A stretch of DNA of 64,000 nt from Pelagibacter sp052048135 (GCF_052048135.1 NZ_JBNAIM010000002.1:434001-498000); one strand, 5' to 3'. Numbered from the stretch's first letter, positions 45,324 to 55,943 are shown. A program made the numbers and translations. The notes: generated by a model from the sequence alone, not told the origin.

Positions 45324-47112
45324 CTTTTTTGTAAAATTTCTTTTTTCTATAAGGTTTCTTTTTAAATTTTTTTTTATCTTTTAATTCTACAATGTTGTTA
45401 TTAGCATTTTGAAAATCTATATTTTTTAACTTTTCATAATGCTCCAATAATTCTAAAGTTTTTTTTGACTTATTTTTAATATCAATTACGTATTCAGGAA
45501 TAATCAAATTATTGTCAGAAATTATATCGATTTTCATTTTATTTTTTTTTTCAAAGTAAGTTAAATCGTCTATAAAATTTTCTTTTAAAAAATCAGAAAT
45601 TTTTTTGCAAACTTTAAGATCAACAAATTTTGCTTTATTTTCAACCGCTTTAAGTTCTACTAATTTAAGAATCTTAAGAGCAAAAGATTCATCTGTAAGA
45701 TTTATCTTCCATTTAACAGCGCTTTCTCTTAATCGTTGTCTAGACATTTCTAACAGTCCAAAATTAGATATTCTTCCAATTTGAATTCTTGCTCGATCAG
45801 ATCTGCATTTTTCTTTTAATCTTCTTTCTACTAATTTACGATTTCCATAACTTAACATGTCAATAAAGTCTATTATGATCAATCCGGACAAGTCTCTGAT
45901 CTTTATTTGTCTTGCAATTTCGTCTGCCGCCTCAAGATTAGTATCAAGAGCTGTACTTTCTACATTTTTTTGCTTTATTGAGCTTCCTGAATTTATATCA
46001 ATTGAAACTAATGCCTCAGTAGGATTAATGACTAAATAACCACCAGAGTTTAATTTTATTTCAGATTCAAAAATTTGATTTAGTTTTTGTTCAATACCTT
46101 CCTCAATAAATAAAGGTTTTTTACCTCTGTACTTTTTTATTTTTTTTACATGTGAAGGGATCATCATTTTCATGAAATTTTGTGCTTTTTTATAACCTTC
46201 ATTTCCTTCAATTATAATATTTTTGGTATTTTCATCATACATATCTCTTAAAGTCCTCTTTATAATATCACTTTCCTGATGAATTAATGACGGAGCTATA
46301 GATCCAAGAGCATTGTCTTTAATTTGATTCCAATTATTTATTAGAGTGCTCAAATCATGATTAATTTCATTTTTAGTTTTATTACTGCCTGCAGTTCTAA
46401 CTATTAGTCCCATTTCTTTTGGTATTTCAATTTCATTCAATATCGATCTAATTTTTTTTCTGTCAGCAGGGTTGAATATTTTTCTAGAAATTCCACCACC
46501 TTTAGGAGTGTTTGGCATTAAAACTATATATTTACCAGCTATCGATATAAATGTACTAAGTGCAGCACCTTTTTGTCCACGTTCATCTTTGATCACTTGT
46601 ACTAATATTACTTGATTTGGTTTTATTACTTCTTGAATCTTATATCTTTTAAATTTGAATTTATTTTCATATTTTTTTTCTTTTTCTAATTCAAGATTTT
46701 CTTTTTCTTCTGTATTTTTTTTTTCTATTGGATCTTCTTTCTCTAAAGGATCTTCTATTTCTAATTTGCCTTCTGCAAGATTTTCCTCTTCTTTAGCCTC
46801 AACTTTTTTTGACAATTCTTCACGGGCTTTTTCTTCTTCTTTTTTAATTATTTCTAAATCACTCTTTGGTATTTGATAATAGTCAGACTGAATATCATTA
46901 AAAGATAAAAAACCGTGTCTTTCCCTTCCAAAATCTACAAATGCTGCTTGCAAAGAGGGCTCTATACGACTTACTTTTCCTAAATAAATGTTATTTTTAA
47001 TTAGGTTGTTTTTTAAACCTTCATATTCGTAGTCTTCAATTTTATCATCTGACTTGAGTACAACTCTAATTTCATTTGGATGCGATGCATCAATGTATAA
47101 ATTTTTTTCCAT
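45316..47112 (-). CDS. rne: Ribonuclease E/G
   Basis: Endoribonuclease for mRNA decay and rRNA processing. From the ATG at 47112 (about 598 residues) it starts MEKNLYIDASHPNEIRV, followed by an S1 domain split by an acidic Glu/Lys-rich insertion (about residues 75-150), then the 5'-sensor and DNase I-like catalytic core (SIDINSGSS, LIIIDFIDM). The zinc-link CPxC motif that normally follows SRQRLR is replaced by ESAVKWKI, and there is no long degradosome-binding tail. A frame extending to 47181 is probably not used. Confidence 0.93.
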   Translation of the reverse strand: MEKNLYIDASHPNEIRVVLKSDDKIEDYEYEGLKNNLIKNNIYLGKVSRIEPSLQAAFVDFGRERHGFLSFNDIQSDYYQIPKSDLEIIKKEEEKAREELSKKVEAKEEENLAEGKLEIEDPLEKEDPIEKKNTEEKENLELEKEKKYENKFKFKRYKIQEVIKPNQVILVQVIKDERGQKGAALSTFISIAGKYIVLMPNTPKGGGISRKIFNPADRKKIRSILNEIEIPKEMGLIVRTAGSNKTKNEINHDLSTLINNWNQIKDNALGSIAPSLIHQESDIIKRTLRDMYDENTKNIIIEGNEGYKKAQNFMKMMIPSHVKKIKKYRGKKPLFIEEGIEQKLNQIFESEIKLNSGGYLVINPTEALVSIDINSGSSIKQKNVESTALDTNLEAADEIARQIKIRDLSGLIIIDFIDMLSYGNRKLVERRLKEKCRSDRARIQIGRISNFGLLEMSRQRLRESAVKWKINLTDESFALKILKLVELKAVENKAKFVDLKVCKKISDFLKENFIDDLTYFEKKNKMKIDIISDNNLIIPEYVIDIKNKSKKTLELLEHYEKLKNIDFQNANNNIVELKDKKKFKKKPYRKKKFYKKAK

Positions 47113-47152
47113 AATGTTGTTTTTAATTGTTTCATAAAAAGTTAAAATTTTG

Positions 47153-47181
47153 TTTATATTCTTATGCCTTATCTTTAACAA
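47153..47181 (-). promoter_or_regulatory. Probable promoter of rne
   Basis: On the minus strand TTGTTA (47176-47181) and TATAAA (47153-47158) are separated by 17 bases. Transcription would begin about 35 bases before the chosen ATG at 47112, which supports that start over the longer frame. Confidence 0.45.
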
Positions 47182-47205
47182 ATTCCGATATATAATGGAA
47201 TCAAA

Positions 47206-49542
47206 ATGAACAGAATAATTAAAAATTTATTTATTGGTTTTATTAGTTTTTCACTGATTTCTATAATATTAGTTTTGATTATTTTGTGGAATTTTTCAAA
47301 TAATATACCTGACTATAAATTTTTGAAGAATTATAAACCACCAGTTTCAAGTAAAGTTTATTCTGGAAATGGGGAAGTTGTTGCAGACTTTTCTAGAGAA
47401 AAAAGAATTTTTGTGCCTTACAGATCAATACCTCAAAATGTAATTAATGCATTTTTGTCTGCTGAGGATAAAAATTTTTTCTCTCATCCTGGAGTAGATG
47501 CTAAAGGTGTTCTAAGAGCTATTATCAATAATATTCAAAATATTATGACCTCAAAAAGATTAGAAGGTGCATCAACAATTACTCAGCAGGTAGCAAAAAA
47601 TTTTCTGTTAACTAATGAAGTAAGTTTAAATAGAAAAATCAAAGAAGCAATTTTAGCTTTTAGAATTGAAAGAGCATTATCTAAAGAGAGAATACTAGAG
47701 TTATATCTAAATCAAATTTATCTTGGAAGTGGTGCTTATGGAGTTGCAGCTGCTAGTTTAGAATATTTTGACAAATCAATTAAAGAACTAAATTATGAAG
47801 AAGCAGCTTTATTGGCAGCATTACCTAAAGCACCAAGCAAGTATAATCCTTACAGAGATAGAGAGTTAGCTAAATTTAGAAGAAATTTAGTTTTAAAAAA
47901 CCTATTTGATAATAATTTTATCACAAATCAAGAGTATAATAATTTAAAGGAAAAAAGTATTAATTTAAAAAAGACAAAAAGAATTTTTTTAGAGGATGCC
48001 CAATATTACATTGAAGATGTAAGAAAAAATATAATTGAAATATTGTCTTATGAAAAAGTATACAACCAGGGTTTCAATATTAATACTCCCATAGATTTAG
48101 GACTGCAAAAAATTGCCACAGAATCTTTAAGAAATGGATTAATTGAATATGATAAAAGAAAAGGATGGCGTGGACCTTTGTTGAACAAAACTTACTCAAA
48201 AATTTGGTATGAAGGTTTAGAAAAATATGATTTAGAAAGGTCTATAGGTTGGGAGATTGGAATTGTAAGAAAAATTTCAAAATTTTCTGCAGAAATTGAA
48301 ACAAAAAGCAAGGTTAAAGGATTTATAGACTATAGCGATATTTCTTGGACAAAGAAAGAAATAGACAAAGTGTTAAAAGAAGGTGATGTAATTTATATTA
48401 AAAAAATAAAAGATAATAAATTCAGTTTAAAGCAAGTTCCAAAAATAAACGGAGGCATTGTTGTAATGGATCCTTATACCGGAAGAGTCATTGCTTTAAG
48501 TGGAGGATTTAGTTTTAAAAATAGTGAGTTCAACAGAGCATCTCAAGCATTAAGACAGCCTGGTTCTGCATTTAAACCATTTGTTTATGCACTTGCACTT
48601 GAAAATAATTATACACCTTCATCATTAGTTTTAGATGCTCCGTTAGTTTTAGATCAAGGCTCTGATCTTAAAATGTGGAAGCCCGAAAATTATGGAAAAA
48701 AATTTTATGGACCTTCTACTTTAAGAGTTGGACTTGAAAAGTCTAGAAATCTTATGACAGTAAGAATTGCACAAAACCTGGGTATTGATAAAGTTGTTAA
48801 TTTTTCAAAAGATTTGGAAATATATGACAATCCTGAGGAACTTTTATCAATTTCTTTAGGTTCTGCTGAAACTACTTTGTTAAAATTAACATCAGCATAC
48901 TCTGCCTTTGTGAATGGAGGAAAATTAGTTTCTCCAATTATAATTGATCGAGTTCAAGATAGTGAAGGTAATACTATTTTAAATAACGAAAAACGAACTT
49001 GCATGAATTGCGATCAAATTTCATTTACTAGCAATTCTTATCCAAAAATAAAAAGTAATTATAAACAAATATTTTCCTCACAAACTGCATATCAAATTAC
49101 TTCTTTATTAGAAGGGGTAGTCAAAAGGGGAACAGGAAAAAATTTGAAAGATTTAAATTTAAATTTAGCTGGAAAAACAGGTACAACAAATAAGAATACT
49201 GATGCTTGGTTTATTGGTTTTACATCTAATTTAGTAATTGGAGTTTATGTTGGGATGGACAATCCACAACCTTTAGGTAAATTTGAAACAGGTTCAAAAA
49301 CTGCATTACCAATTTTTAAAAACTTTATTGAAAAAGCTATAAAAAAATCTGATGCAAGACCTTTTAAAGTTGCTGAGGGAATTATAATGATGGTTGTTGA
49401 CCCAGTAACAGGACAAAAAGCAAAATTCTCATCTAAAGATACAATATTGGAAGCGTATAAAAGCAAGAATGTTGTTGATGGTGTGATTCTGTATTCAAAA
49501 AATAATAGATTAGATACAAATAATATACTAAAGTTTTACTAA
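47206..49542 (+). CDS. mrcA: Penicillin-binding protein 1A (bifunctional)
   Basis: Polymerises and cross-links peptidoglycan. An N-terminal membrane anchor (about 8-30) is followed by a GT51 glycosyltransferase domain (catalytic E87 in SAEDKNF, then EGASTITQQVAKN), an OB-like region and a transpeptidase domain with nucleophile S454 and K457 (GSAFKP), and KTGTT near residue 655. 778 residues. TATAAT lies only 9 bases before the ATG, so its mRNA leader may be very short. Its stop shares TAATG with prfB. Confidence 0.95.
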   Translation: MNRIIKNLFIGFISFSLISIILVLIILWNFSNNIPDYKFLKNYKPPVSSKVYSGNGEVVADFSREKRIFVPYRSIPQNVINAFLSAEDKNFFSHPGVDAKGVLRAIINNIQNIMTSKRLEGASTITQQVAKNFLLTNEVSLNRKIKEAILAFRIERALSKERILELYLNQIYLGSGAYGVAAASLEYFDKSIKELNYEEAALLAALPKAPSKYNPYRDRELAKFRRNLVLKNLFDNNFITNQEYNNLKEKSINLKKTKRIFLEDAQYYIEDVRKNIIEILSYEKVYNQGFNINTPIDLGLQKIATESLRNGLIEYDKRKGWRGPLLNKTYSKIWYEGLEKYDLERSIGWEIGIVRKISKFSAEIETKSKVKGFIDYSDISWTKKEIDKVLKEGDVIYIKKIKDNKFSLKQVPKINGGIVVMDPYTGRVIALSGGFSFKNSEFNRASQALRQPGSAFKPFVYALALENNYTPSSLVLDAPLVLDQGSDLKMWKPENYGKKFYGPSTLRVGLEKSRNLMTVRIAQNLGIDKVVNFSKDLEIYDNPEELLSISLGSAETTLLKLTSAYSAFVNGGKLVSPIIIDRVQDSEGNTILNNEKRTCMNCDQISFTSNSYPKIKSNYKQIFSSQTAYQITSLLEGVVKRGTGKNLKDLNLNLAGKTGTTNKNTDAWFIGFTSNLVIGVYVGMDNPQPLGKFETGSKTALPIFKNFIEKAIKKSDARPFKVAEGIIMMVVDPVTGQKAKFSSKDTILEAYKSKNVVDGVILYSKNNRLDTNNILKFY

Positions 49543-50637
49543 TGGATCATAAATATACAGATTTTAAAAAAGAAATAGAAAAAATAAATCAAAGAGTTAA
49601 GGAGTATCTTTGATAAAAATCAAATTTTTTTAAAGTTGCAAAATCACAATCAAAGTATGCTCAAAGGTGATTTTTGGCAAAATAAATCTAAGTCTCAAAA
49701 AATATTAAAAGAAAAAAAATTATACGAAAAATTAATTAATTCTTATAAGTTATCTATAAATAGATTAAATGATTTAGATGATTTAAATCAACTCGCTATT
49801 GATGAAAATAATACAAACATACAAAATGAAATTTTTGAAAATATTAAAGAACTTAGATCGCAAGTAAAAAAAAATGAAATAAATTGTTTTTTATCTAATG
49901 AGTCAGATTCTTTTGATTGTTATATAGAATTTCATGCTGGTGCTGGTGGTACAGAAAGCCAGGATTGGGCCGATATGTTGCGAAGAATGTATTTAAAGTG
50001 GTCAGATGATAAAAAGTTTAAAGCAACTCTAATAAGTGAACATAAGGGTGATGAAGCAGGTATTAAATCTTCAACGATCAAAATAGAAGGTGATTATGTT
50101 TTTGGTTGGCTTAAAAAGGAGTCAGGTATTCACAGACTGGTAAGAATATCTCCATTTGACTCTGGTGCTAGAAGACATACAAGTTTTGCAAGTATTTGGG
50201 TTTACCCAGTAGTAGATGAAAATATTAATATAGAAATTCTTGATAAGGATTTAAGAGTGGACACATATCGATCAAGTGGTGCAGGAGGCCAGCATGTTAA
50301 CACTACTGACAGTGCAGTTAGGATTACTCATTTACCATCAAAAATTGTTGTTCAGTGTCAAAATGAAAGATCACAACATAAAAATAAAGAAACTTGTATG
50401 AATATGTTAAAAGCAAGGCTTTATGATTATGAAATAAAAAAAAAAGAGAAAGAAAACCAAAACGAAGAGTTGTCAAAATCAGAAATAGGGTGGGGACATC
50501 AAATTAGATCTTATATATTGCAACCTTATAGATTAGTTAAAGATAATAGGACTAATTTTGAAAGCACAAATCCAGATAAAGTTTTAGATGGAAAAATTGA
50601 TGAATTTTTAGAACAATCACTGTATCAAATTAAATGA
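49542..50637 (+). CDS. prfB: Peptide chain release factor 2, expressed by programmed +1 frameshift
   Basis: Reads UGA and UAA stops. The gene starts at the ATG at 49542, overlapping the mrcA stop, and runs 23 codons to CTT-TGA at 49608-49613. Slipping forward one base past T49611 joins it to the main frame (GAT at 49612), giving about 364 residues, the normal RF2 length. The stimulatory Shine-Dalgarno-like AAGGAG lies at 49599-49604, at the same spacing as in E. coli. The SPF anticodon-like tripeptide (RISPFDSG) and catalytic GGQ (SGAGGQHVN) are present. It shares ATGA with the next gene. Confidence 0.95.
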
Positions 50638-52817
50638 GAGTAATATCAAAATTTTTTCTCACCTTATTATTCCTATTATTAATATCAATATCATACCTAA
50701 GTATATTTGGATTTGAGACAGAAAGGTTTAATAGTCAAATAATAAACAAGATTAAAGAAAATGATAAAAACATCGAAGTAGAATTAAAAAAAATTAAATT
50801 AGTTTTAAACCCATTTAAATTTAAACTGAATGTTAAAACAGTTGGTGCAAATTTTAAGACGCAGAATAAATTAATTGAAATTGAAAGTATAAAATCTCTA
50901 ATTTCACTTGGTTCTTTTTTTAAAAATAGGTTTTCAATAGAAAACTTAGAAATTTCAACAAAATCTTTGGAAATTAAAAATTTTATTTCATTCTCCAGAT
51001 CTTTCCGAAACATGCCTGAGCTATTTATTTTAGAAAAAGCTGTAAAAAAAGGTTATTTAATTGCTAATATAAAACTAGAGTTTGATGAAAAAGGAAAAAT
51101 TAAAGATAATTATGAGATTAATGGTTTTGTAAGGGATGCTAGAGTAAATATCTTAAATAAATATTCTCTTCAAAAAGTAAATTTTATTTTTAATTATAAA
51201 AAAGATGATCTTCAAATTGATGAGATGTTTTTATCTTTAAATAATTTAGATTTTAAATCAGAGAAGATTATTGTCAAAAAAACTAAAAATGATTTTCTGA
51301 TAAGAGGAGACATAAATCATAAAAAATTTGACATGAATGAAGAAAATATAGATCAGTTTATTAAACCTTTTTTGCCAGGTTTTAGTATAGAGAAAACAGT
51401 ATTTAGCTCTGAAAATACTTTTTCTCTCCAAATTAAAGAAGGTTTTAAAATAGATAACCTTGAAATAAATTCGAATATGATAATTGAGCAACTTTCAGTA
51501 AAGAATGATTTTGACTTAAAAAATTTTTTTCCCAATATAAATAATATTATTTCTTTAAAAAATAACAAAGTGGATATTAGTTACAAAAAAAATGCTTTAA
51601 TTGTAAATGGAAAAGGAGACATTATTTATCAGAACAAAGAAGATGAGTTAAATTATAATTTTACTCAAAAAAACGAAAAATTAAATTTCGAAACTTCCTT
51701 AAAAATAAATGATAATCCTTTAACAATTAAATTTTTGAACTATAAAAAAAATGAAAATGAAAAAATATTAATTGATATCAAAGGATCAAAAGACAAAAAA
51801 AATAAAATTTTTATAAATTCATTAAATTTAATTGAAAATAAAAATAAAATTAGTTTAAAAAACTTATCTATAAATGAAAAATTTGAAATAACTAAATTGG
51901 ATGAATTAAATTTAGAATATACTGACGAAGAAAAACAAAAAAATTTAATTAAATTTTCAAAAAAAAAAGATGGATATCATTTAATTGGCTCTGTATTAAA
52001 TGCTAATAATTTAATCGATAAAATTTTATCTGAAAATGATAAAGATAGTTATATAAATATCAATTCTAAAATAAATATAGATATTGATAAAATTCTTTTA
52101 GATAGTGAGCATTATTTACAAAATTTTTCTGGATATTTAATAATAAAAAATAAAGAAATATTTAAAGCTGATTTAAATGGAAATTTTTCCGACAATAAGA
52201 AGTTGAATTTTACAATTAATTTTTTAGATAATGAAAAAATTACAACTTTATATATCGATAAAGCGAAGCCTATAGTTAGACGATATAATTTTATAAAAGG
52301 ATTCGAGGAAGGATCTCTAGATTTCTATAGTTCAAAAAAAAATGGTGAGTCTGCATCTCAACTTAAAATTTACGATTTTAAACTCAAAAAACTACCATTA
52401 TTAACAAAAATTTTAACTTTAGCATCACTACAAGGTATTGCCGATATTTTATCTGGTGAAGGAATACGTTTTAATGAATTTGAGATGAATTTTAGAAATA
52501 AAGGAAATTTAATGACCATTGAAGAAGTGTATGCAATTGGACCTGCAATTTCTGTTTTAATGGATGGATACGTTGAAAAAAATAAACTTATTAGCTTGAG
52601 AGGAACCTTAGTACCTGCCACAACAATAAATAAGTTTATTGGTTCTTTACCAGTATTAGGTAAAATATTAGTAGGATCAAAAACTGGTGAGGGAGTATTT
52701 GGTGTGAGTTTTAAGATTAAAGGTCCTCCAAAAAATTTAGAAACATCGGTAAATCCAATTAAAACATTAACACCGAGATTTATAACAAGAACTTTAGAAA
52801 AAATTAAAAAAAATTAA
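50634..52817 (+). CDS. AsmA/YhdP-like (DUF3971-type) envelope protein
   Basis: A 727-residue protein with one N-terminal membrane span (about 6-26), a long Lys/Asn/Ile-rich beta-strand-type middle, and a conserved C-terminus (GEGIRFNEFEMNFRNKGNLMTIEEVYAIGPAISVLMDGYV in outline: GIRFNEFEM, AIGPAISVLMDGYV, then PVLGKILVG). This end matches AsmA-like/YhdP proteins, which are thought to form periplasmic lipid-transfer bridges. Low sequence identity in the middle is usual. Coupled to prfB by ATGA. Confidence 0.78.
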   Translation: MRVISKFFLTLLFLLLISISYLSIFGFETERFNSQIINKIKENDKNIEVELKKIKLVLNPFKFKLNVKTVGANFKTQNKLIEIESIKSLISLGSFFKNRFSIENLEISTKSLEIKNFISFSRSFRNMPELFILEKAVKKGYLIANIKLEFDEKGKIKDNYEINGFVRDARVNILNKYSLQKVNFIFNYKKDDLQIDEMFLSLNNLDFKSEKIIVKKTKNDFLIRGDINHKKFDMNEENIDQFIKPFLPGFSIEKTVFSSENTFSLQIKEGFKIDNLEINSNMIIEQLSVKNDFDLKNFFPNINNIISLKNNKVDISYKKNALIVNGKGDIIYQNKEDELNYNFTQKNEKLNFETSLKINDNPLTIKFLNYKKNENEKILIDIKGSKDKKNKIFINSLNLIENKNKISLKNLSINEKFEITKLDELNLEYTDEEKQKNLIKFSKKKDGYHLIGSVLNANNLIDKILSENDKDSYININSKINIDIDKILLDSEHYLQNFSGYLIIKNKEIFKADLNGNFSDNKKLNFTINFLDNEKITTLYIDKAKPIVRRYNFIKGFEEGSLDFYSSKKNGESASQLKIYDFKLKKLPLLTKILTLASLQGIADILSGEGIRFNEFEMNFRNKGNLMTIEEVYAIGPAISVLMDGYVEKNKLISLRGTLVPATTINKFIGSLPVLGKILVGSKTGEGVFGVSFKIKGPPKNLETSVNPIKTLTPRFITRTLEKIKKN

Positions 52818-54043
52818 TCTAGCTCTATTTTAATGTGCCTTTTTTTTCCAACAGAAAGTTTTAAATAATCATTTTTAAAAAATTGATTATCTATAATTAG
52901 TTTTTCATCAGAGATAATTTTATCATTTAATTTAATAGCGTTTCCTTGAATTAATCTCCTTATCTCACTTTTAGACTTTTCTAATTTAGATAAAATTATA
53001 AGATCAATAATCATTAATTTATCTTTAAAATCTTTTTTTTTTATTTTAACAGAGGGCAAATTAGAACCAAGTGAAGTTCCCGAAAAGGCTTCTTTTGCAG
53101 CTTGTTCTGAGTTTTGAGCTGCTTTTTTACCGTGAAGCATAGAAGTTGCTTCATTAGCAAGTTTAATTTTAAGTTGGTTAATATTATCATCTTTAATTTG
53201 GTTGATTTCCTCAATGCTCAAATCTGTGAATATCTTTAAAAATTTTATAACATCTCTGTCATCGACATTCCTCCAGAATTGCCAATAGTCGTAAGATGAT
53301 AATAATTTTTCATCTAACCAAATTGCACCAGTTTCTGTTTTTCCCATTTTAGCTCCTGATGCTAATGTAATAAGTGGCGTTGTTAAGCCATATGCATGTT
53401 TGCTTGAATATCTTTTTATAAGTTCGGTACCATTAACTATGTTACCCCATTGGTCAGAACCTCCAATTTGTAAAGAGCAATTTTGTTTTTTATTCAATTC
53501 TAAAAAATCATAAGCTTGTAAAATCATATAATTAAACTCCATATAACTTAATGACTGTTCTCTATCTAATCTAGTTTTTACACTTTCAAAGGTAAGCATC
53601 TTATTAATTGTAAAATGTTTTCCAATATCTCTTAAAAAAGAAATGTAATTTAAATCTTTGAGCCATGAATAATTATTTACGAATATTGGTTTTATTTTTG
53701 GATTATCATTATCTAAAAATTTTTTTAAAATTTTTTCAATACTTTTAATATTTTTATTTATCTCTTGCTCAGATAATATTTTTCTTGTTTTGTCTTTACC
53801 TGATGGATCTCCAATTCTTGTAGTACCTCCACCTAATAATACGATTGGTTTATGACCGTGTTTTTGAAGAAGTCGTAAACACATGATTTGGAGCAAACTT
53901 CCAACATGTAGACTTTCAGCAGTACAATCGAAACCAATATAGCCTTTGATTTTTTCTTTATTTAGTAATTCAGATAACTCATCTTCATTTGTACATTGAT
54001 AGAAATAACCTCTATCTTTAAATTCTTTTAAAAATTTATTCAT
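52814..54043 (-). CDS. tyrS: Tyrosyl-tRNA synthetase
   Basis: Class I synthetase, TyrRS type with C-terminal S4 domain. The HIGH-equivalent is HVGS (47-50 region), and the KMSKS-equivalent is KMGKT. GGSDQWGNI is the tyrosine-binding segment. 409 residues. Its stop shares TTAA with the AsmA-like gene on the other strand. Confidence 0.96.
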   Translation of the reverse strand: MNKFLKEFKDRGYFYQCTNEDELSELLNKEKIKGYIGFDCTAESLHVGSLLQIMCLRLLQKHGHKPIVLLGGGTTRIGDPSGKDKTRKILSEQEINKNIKSIEKILKKFLDNDNPKIKPIFVNNYSWLKDLNYISFLRDIGKHFTINKMLTFESVKTRLDREQSLSYMEFNYMILQAYDFLELNKKQNCSLQIGGSDQWGNIVNGTELIKRYSSKHAYGLTTPLITLASGAKMGKTETGAIWLDEKLLSSYDYWQFWRNVDDRDVIKFLKIFTDLSIEEINQIKDDNINQLKIKLANEATSMLHGKKAAQNSEQAAKEAFSGTSLGSNLPSVKIKKKDFKDKLMIIDLIILSKLEKSKSEIRRLIQGNAIKLNDKIISDEKLIIDNQFFKNDYLKLSVGKKRHIKIELD

Positions 54044-54090
54044 AAGATAATACTAATACAATATACAAATTTAATTAAAAAAAAATAATA

Positions 54091-55209
54091 ATGGGAAAGT
54101 TATATACAGCCTTAGGCTTGATGAGTGGTACTTCTGGAGATGGGGTAGATGTTTCAATAATTAGTTCAGATGGAATCAATCAATATAGGGAAATTTCAAA
54201 TAAATATTTTAAATATGACCAAAAAATATACGAAAATCTTCATAATTTGAGAGATAAAATTTTAAAATCTAATGATCTTTTAAAAAATAAAAATGAAATT
54301 AATAGTCTGGAGATTGATATAACATTATTTCATGCAAAAATTGTAAACGAAATTTTAGAATTGGCAGATGAAGAAATTGATTTTATTGGTTTTCATGGTC
54401 AAACTATTTATCATAATTCAATAGAGAAAATCTCCAAACAGATAGGTGATGGTAATTTGCTATCTCAATTAACTAAAAAAACAGTAATTTATAATTTTAG
54501 GCAAAACGATATTAAAAATGGTGGAGAAGGTGCGCCATTAGCTCCATTATTTCATAAATTAATTGTTAAACAAAAAAAAATTGAATTGCCAGTTATCGTT
54601 TTAAATATAGGAGGTATTGCAAATGTTACAGTAATTGGAGAAAATATTTTTAAGAGTTCAGATTTAGGACCAGGAAATTGTTTAATTGATGAGTGGATTA
54701 GAAATAACACAAAATTTAAATTTGATAAAAATGGAGAAATCGCAAAACATGGAAAAACTAATGATATAATTTTAAATCAAGCTTTAGATAATTTTGAAAA
54801 TAGACCAAATAAAAAAATATTATCTTTTGATACAAAAGATTTCAGTCTAGGTTTTGTAAGAGGTCTTAGTTTAGAAGATGGAGCAGCAACTTTAACAGAT
54901 TTTACAGGTAGAATAATTGCAGATAGTCTTTTTAGTTTAATACATGAAGCAAGAGAAAAGTCTTGGAAAGTTTTGGTTTGTGGAGGAGGAAGAAAAAATG
55001 TTTCTCTAATACGAAAAATCGAATTCATTACACCTAAAAATATAGTGATACAACCTATTGATGATTATGGTATTGATGGCGATTATGTAGAGTCACAAGC
55101 ATTTGCTTATCTGGCAATTAGATCTTTTTTAAAGCTACCAATTTCATTTCCATTAACAACTGGATGTAAAGAGCCTTGTACTGGAGGAGAAATAGTAAAA
55201 AATTTTTAA
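54091..55209 (+). CDS. anmK: Anhydro-N-acetylmuramic acid kinase
   Basis: Phosphorylates 1,6-anhydro-MurNAc recovered from cell-wall turnover. MSGTSGDGVD (about 11-20), IGFHGQT, NIGGIANVT, DLGPGNCLIDEW and VCGGGRKN are the ASKHA/AnmK blocks. 372 residues. Its stop shares TTAA with the hydrolase on the other strand; tyrS-anmK divergence is common in alphaproteobacteria. Confidence 0.94.
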   Translation: MGKLYTALGLMSGTSGDGVDVSIISSDGINQYREISNKYFKYDQKIYENLHNLRDKILKSNDLLKNKNEINSLEIDITLFHAKIVNEILELADEEIDFIGFHGQTIYHNSIEKISKQIGDGNLLSQLTKKTVIYNFRQNDIKNGGEGAPLAPLFHKLIVKQKKIELPVIVLNIGGIANVTVIGENIFKSSDLGPGNCLIDEWIRNNTKFKFDKNGEIAKHGKTNDIILNQALDNFENRPNKKILSFDTKDFSLGFVRGLSLEDGAATLTDFTGRIIADSLFSLIHEAREKSWKVLVCGGGRKNVSLIRKIEFITPKNIVIQPIDDYGIDGDYVESQAFAYLAIRSFLKLPISFPLTTGCKEPCTGGEIVKNF

Positions 55210-55862
55210 TAAAGTGCCGTTTCTTTTTTTATATATTTATCTAAAGATTTTGCTAAAGCGCTTTCAGCTTTAGAAAAAAAATGATTTGCATCTGAAACCG
55301 CTTGAAATTCAACTTTTATTCCTTTTTGTGCACTCAATCTTTTATTTAATTCATTTGTATGTTCAACAGGAACAAGCTCATCTTTTTTTCCATAAACCAC
55401 AAGTCCAGAGGTTGGACAAGGTGACAAGAAGGAAAAATCATAAACATTAGGTTGAGGAGATATTGCAATAAATCTATTTATCTCTGGCCGTCTCATTAAT
55501 AATTGCATTGCAATTAAAGAACCAAAAGAAAATCCAGAAACCCAACATTGTGAGTTGTCAAAATTTTCTCTCTCTAGCCAATCTAAAGCAGCTGCTGCAT
55601 CAGCCAATTCACCTTGACCATTATCAAATTCACCATCACTTTTACCAACTCCCCTAAAGTTTACTCGACAAACAGAAAAATCATTATCCATAAAGGTGTG
55701 AAAAGTTTCTACAACAACTTTGTTGTTCATTGTTCCACCATATTGAGGATGAGGTTGTAAAACTAATGCAATAGGCGATGTATTTTTTTTACTTTTATAA
55801 TATTTAGCTTCAAGCCTACCAGCTGGTCCTGGAATAAATATTTCTAATATTTTGTTATCCAT
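55206..55862 (-). CDS. Alpha/beta hydrolase of unknown substrate
   Basis: A 218-residue alpha/beta-hydrolase fold protein. The likely triad is S112 (GFSFGS), D161 (GKKDELVP) and H194 (DANHFF); the oxyanion side includes PHPQYGGTMNNK (about 38-49). It belongs to the group annotated as alpha/beta superfamily hydrolases, often near anmK or tyrS. No signal peptide. The reaction is unknown. Confidence 0.82.
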   Translation of the reverse strand: MDNKILEIFIPGPAGRLEAKYYKSKKNTSPIALVLQPHPQYGGTMNNKVVVETFHTFMDNDFSVCRVNFRGVGKSDGEFDNGQGELADAAAALDWLERENFDNSQCWVSGFSFGSLIAMQLLMRRPEINRFIAISPQPNVYDFSFLSPCPTSGLVVYGKKDELVPVEHTNELNKRLSAQKGIKVEFQAVSDANHFFSKAESALAKSLDKYIKKETALY

Positions 55863-55943
55863 AATTAGTATTGATTACTATTCTCAAAAAAAAATTACAT
55901 TTATCACAACTGCGTCATAAAATGTTAGTTTTTTTTTATATCG

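Noticed and set aside
49636..50637. prfB as a shortened RF2 starting at TTG 49636 or the later ATG
   Set aside because: The upstream 23-codon frame, slippery CTT-TGA and Shine-Dalgarno-like AAGGAG restore the normal RF2 N-terminus by a +1 shift, so the gene is intact and not truncated.
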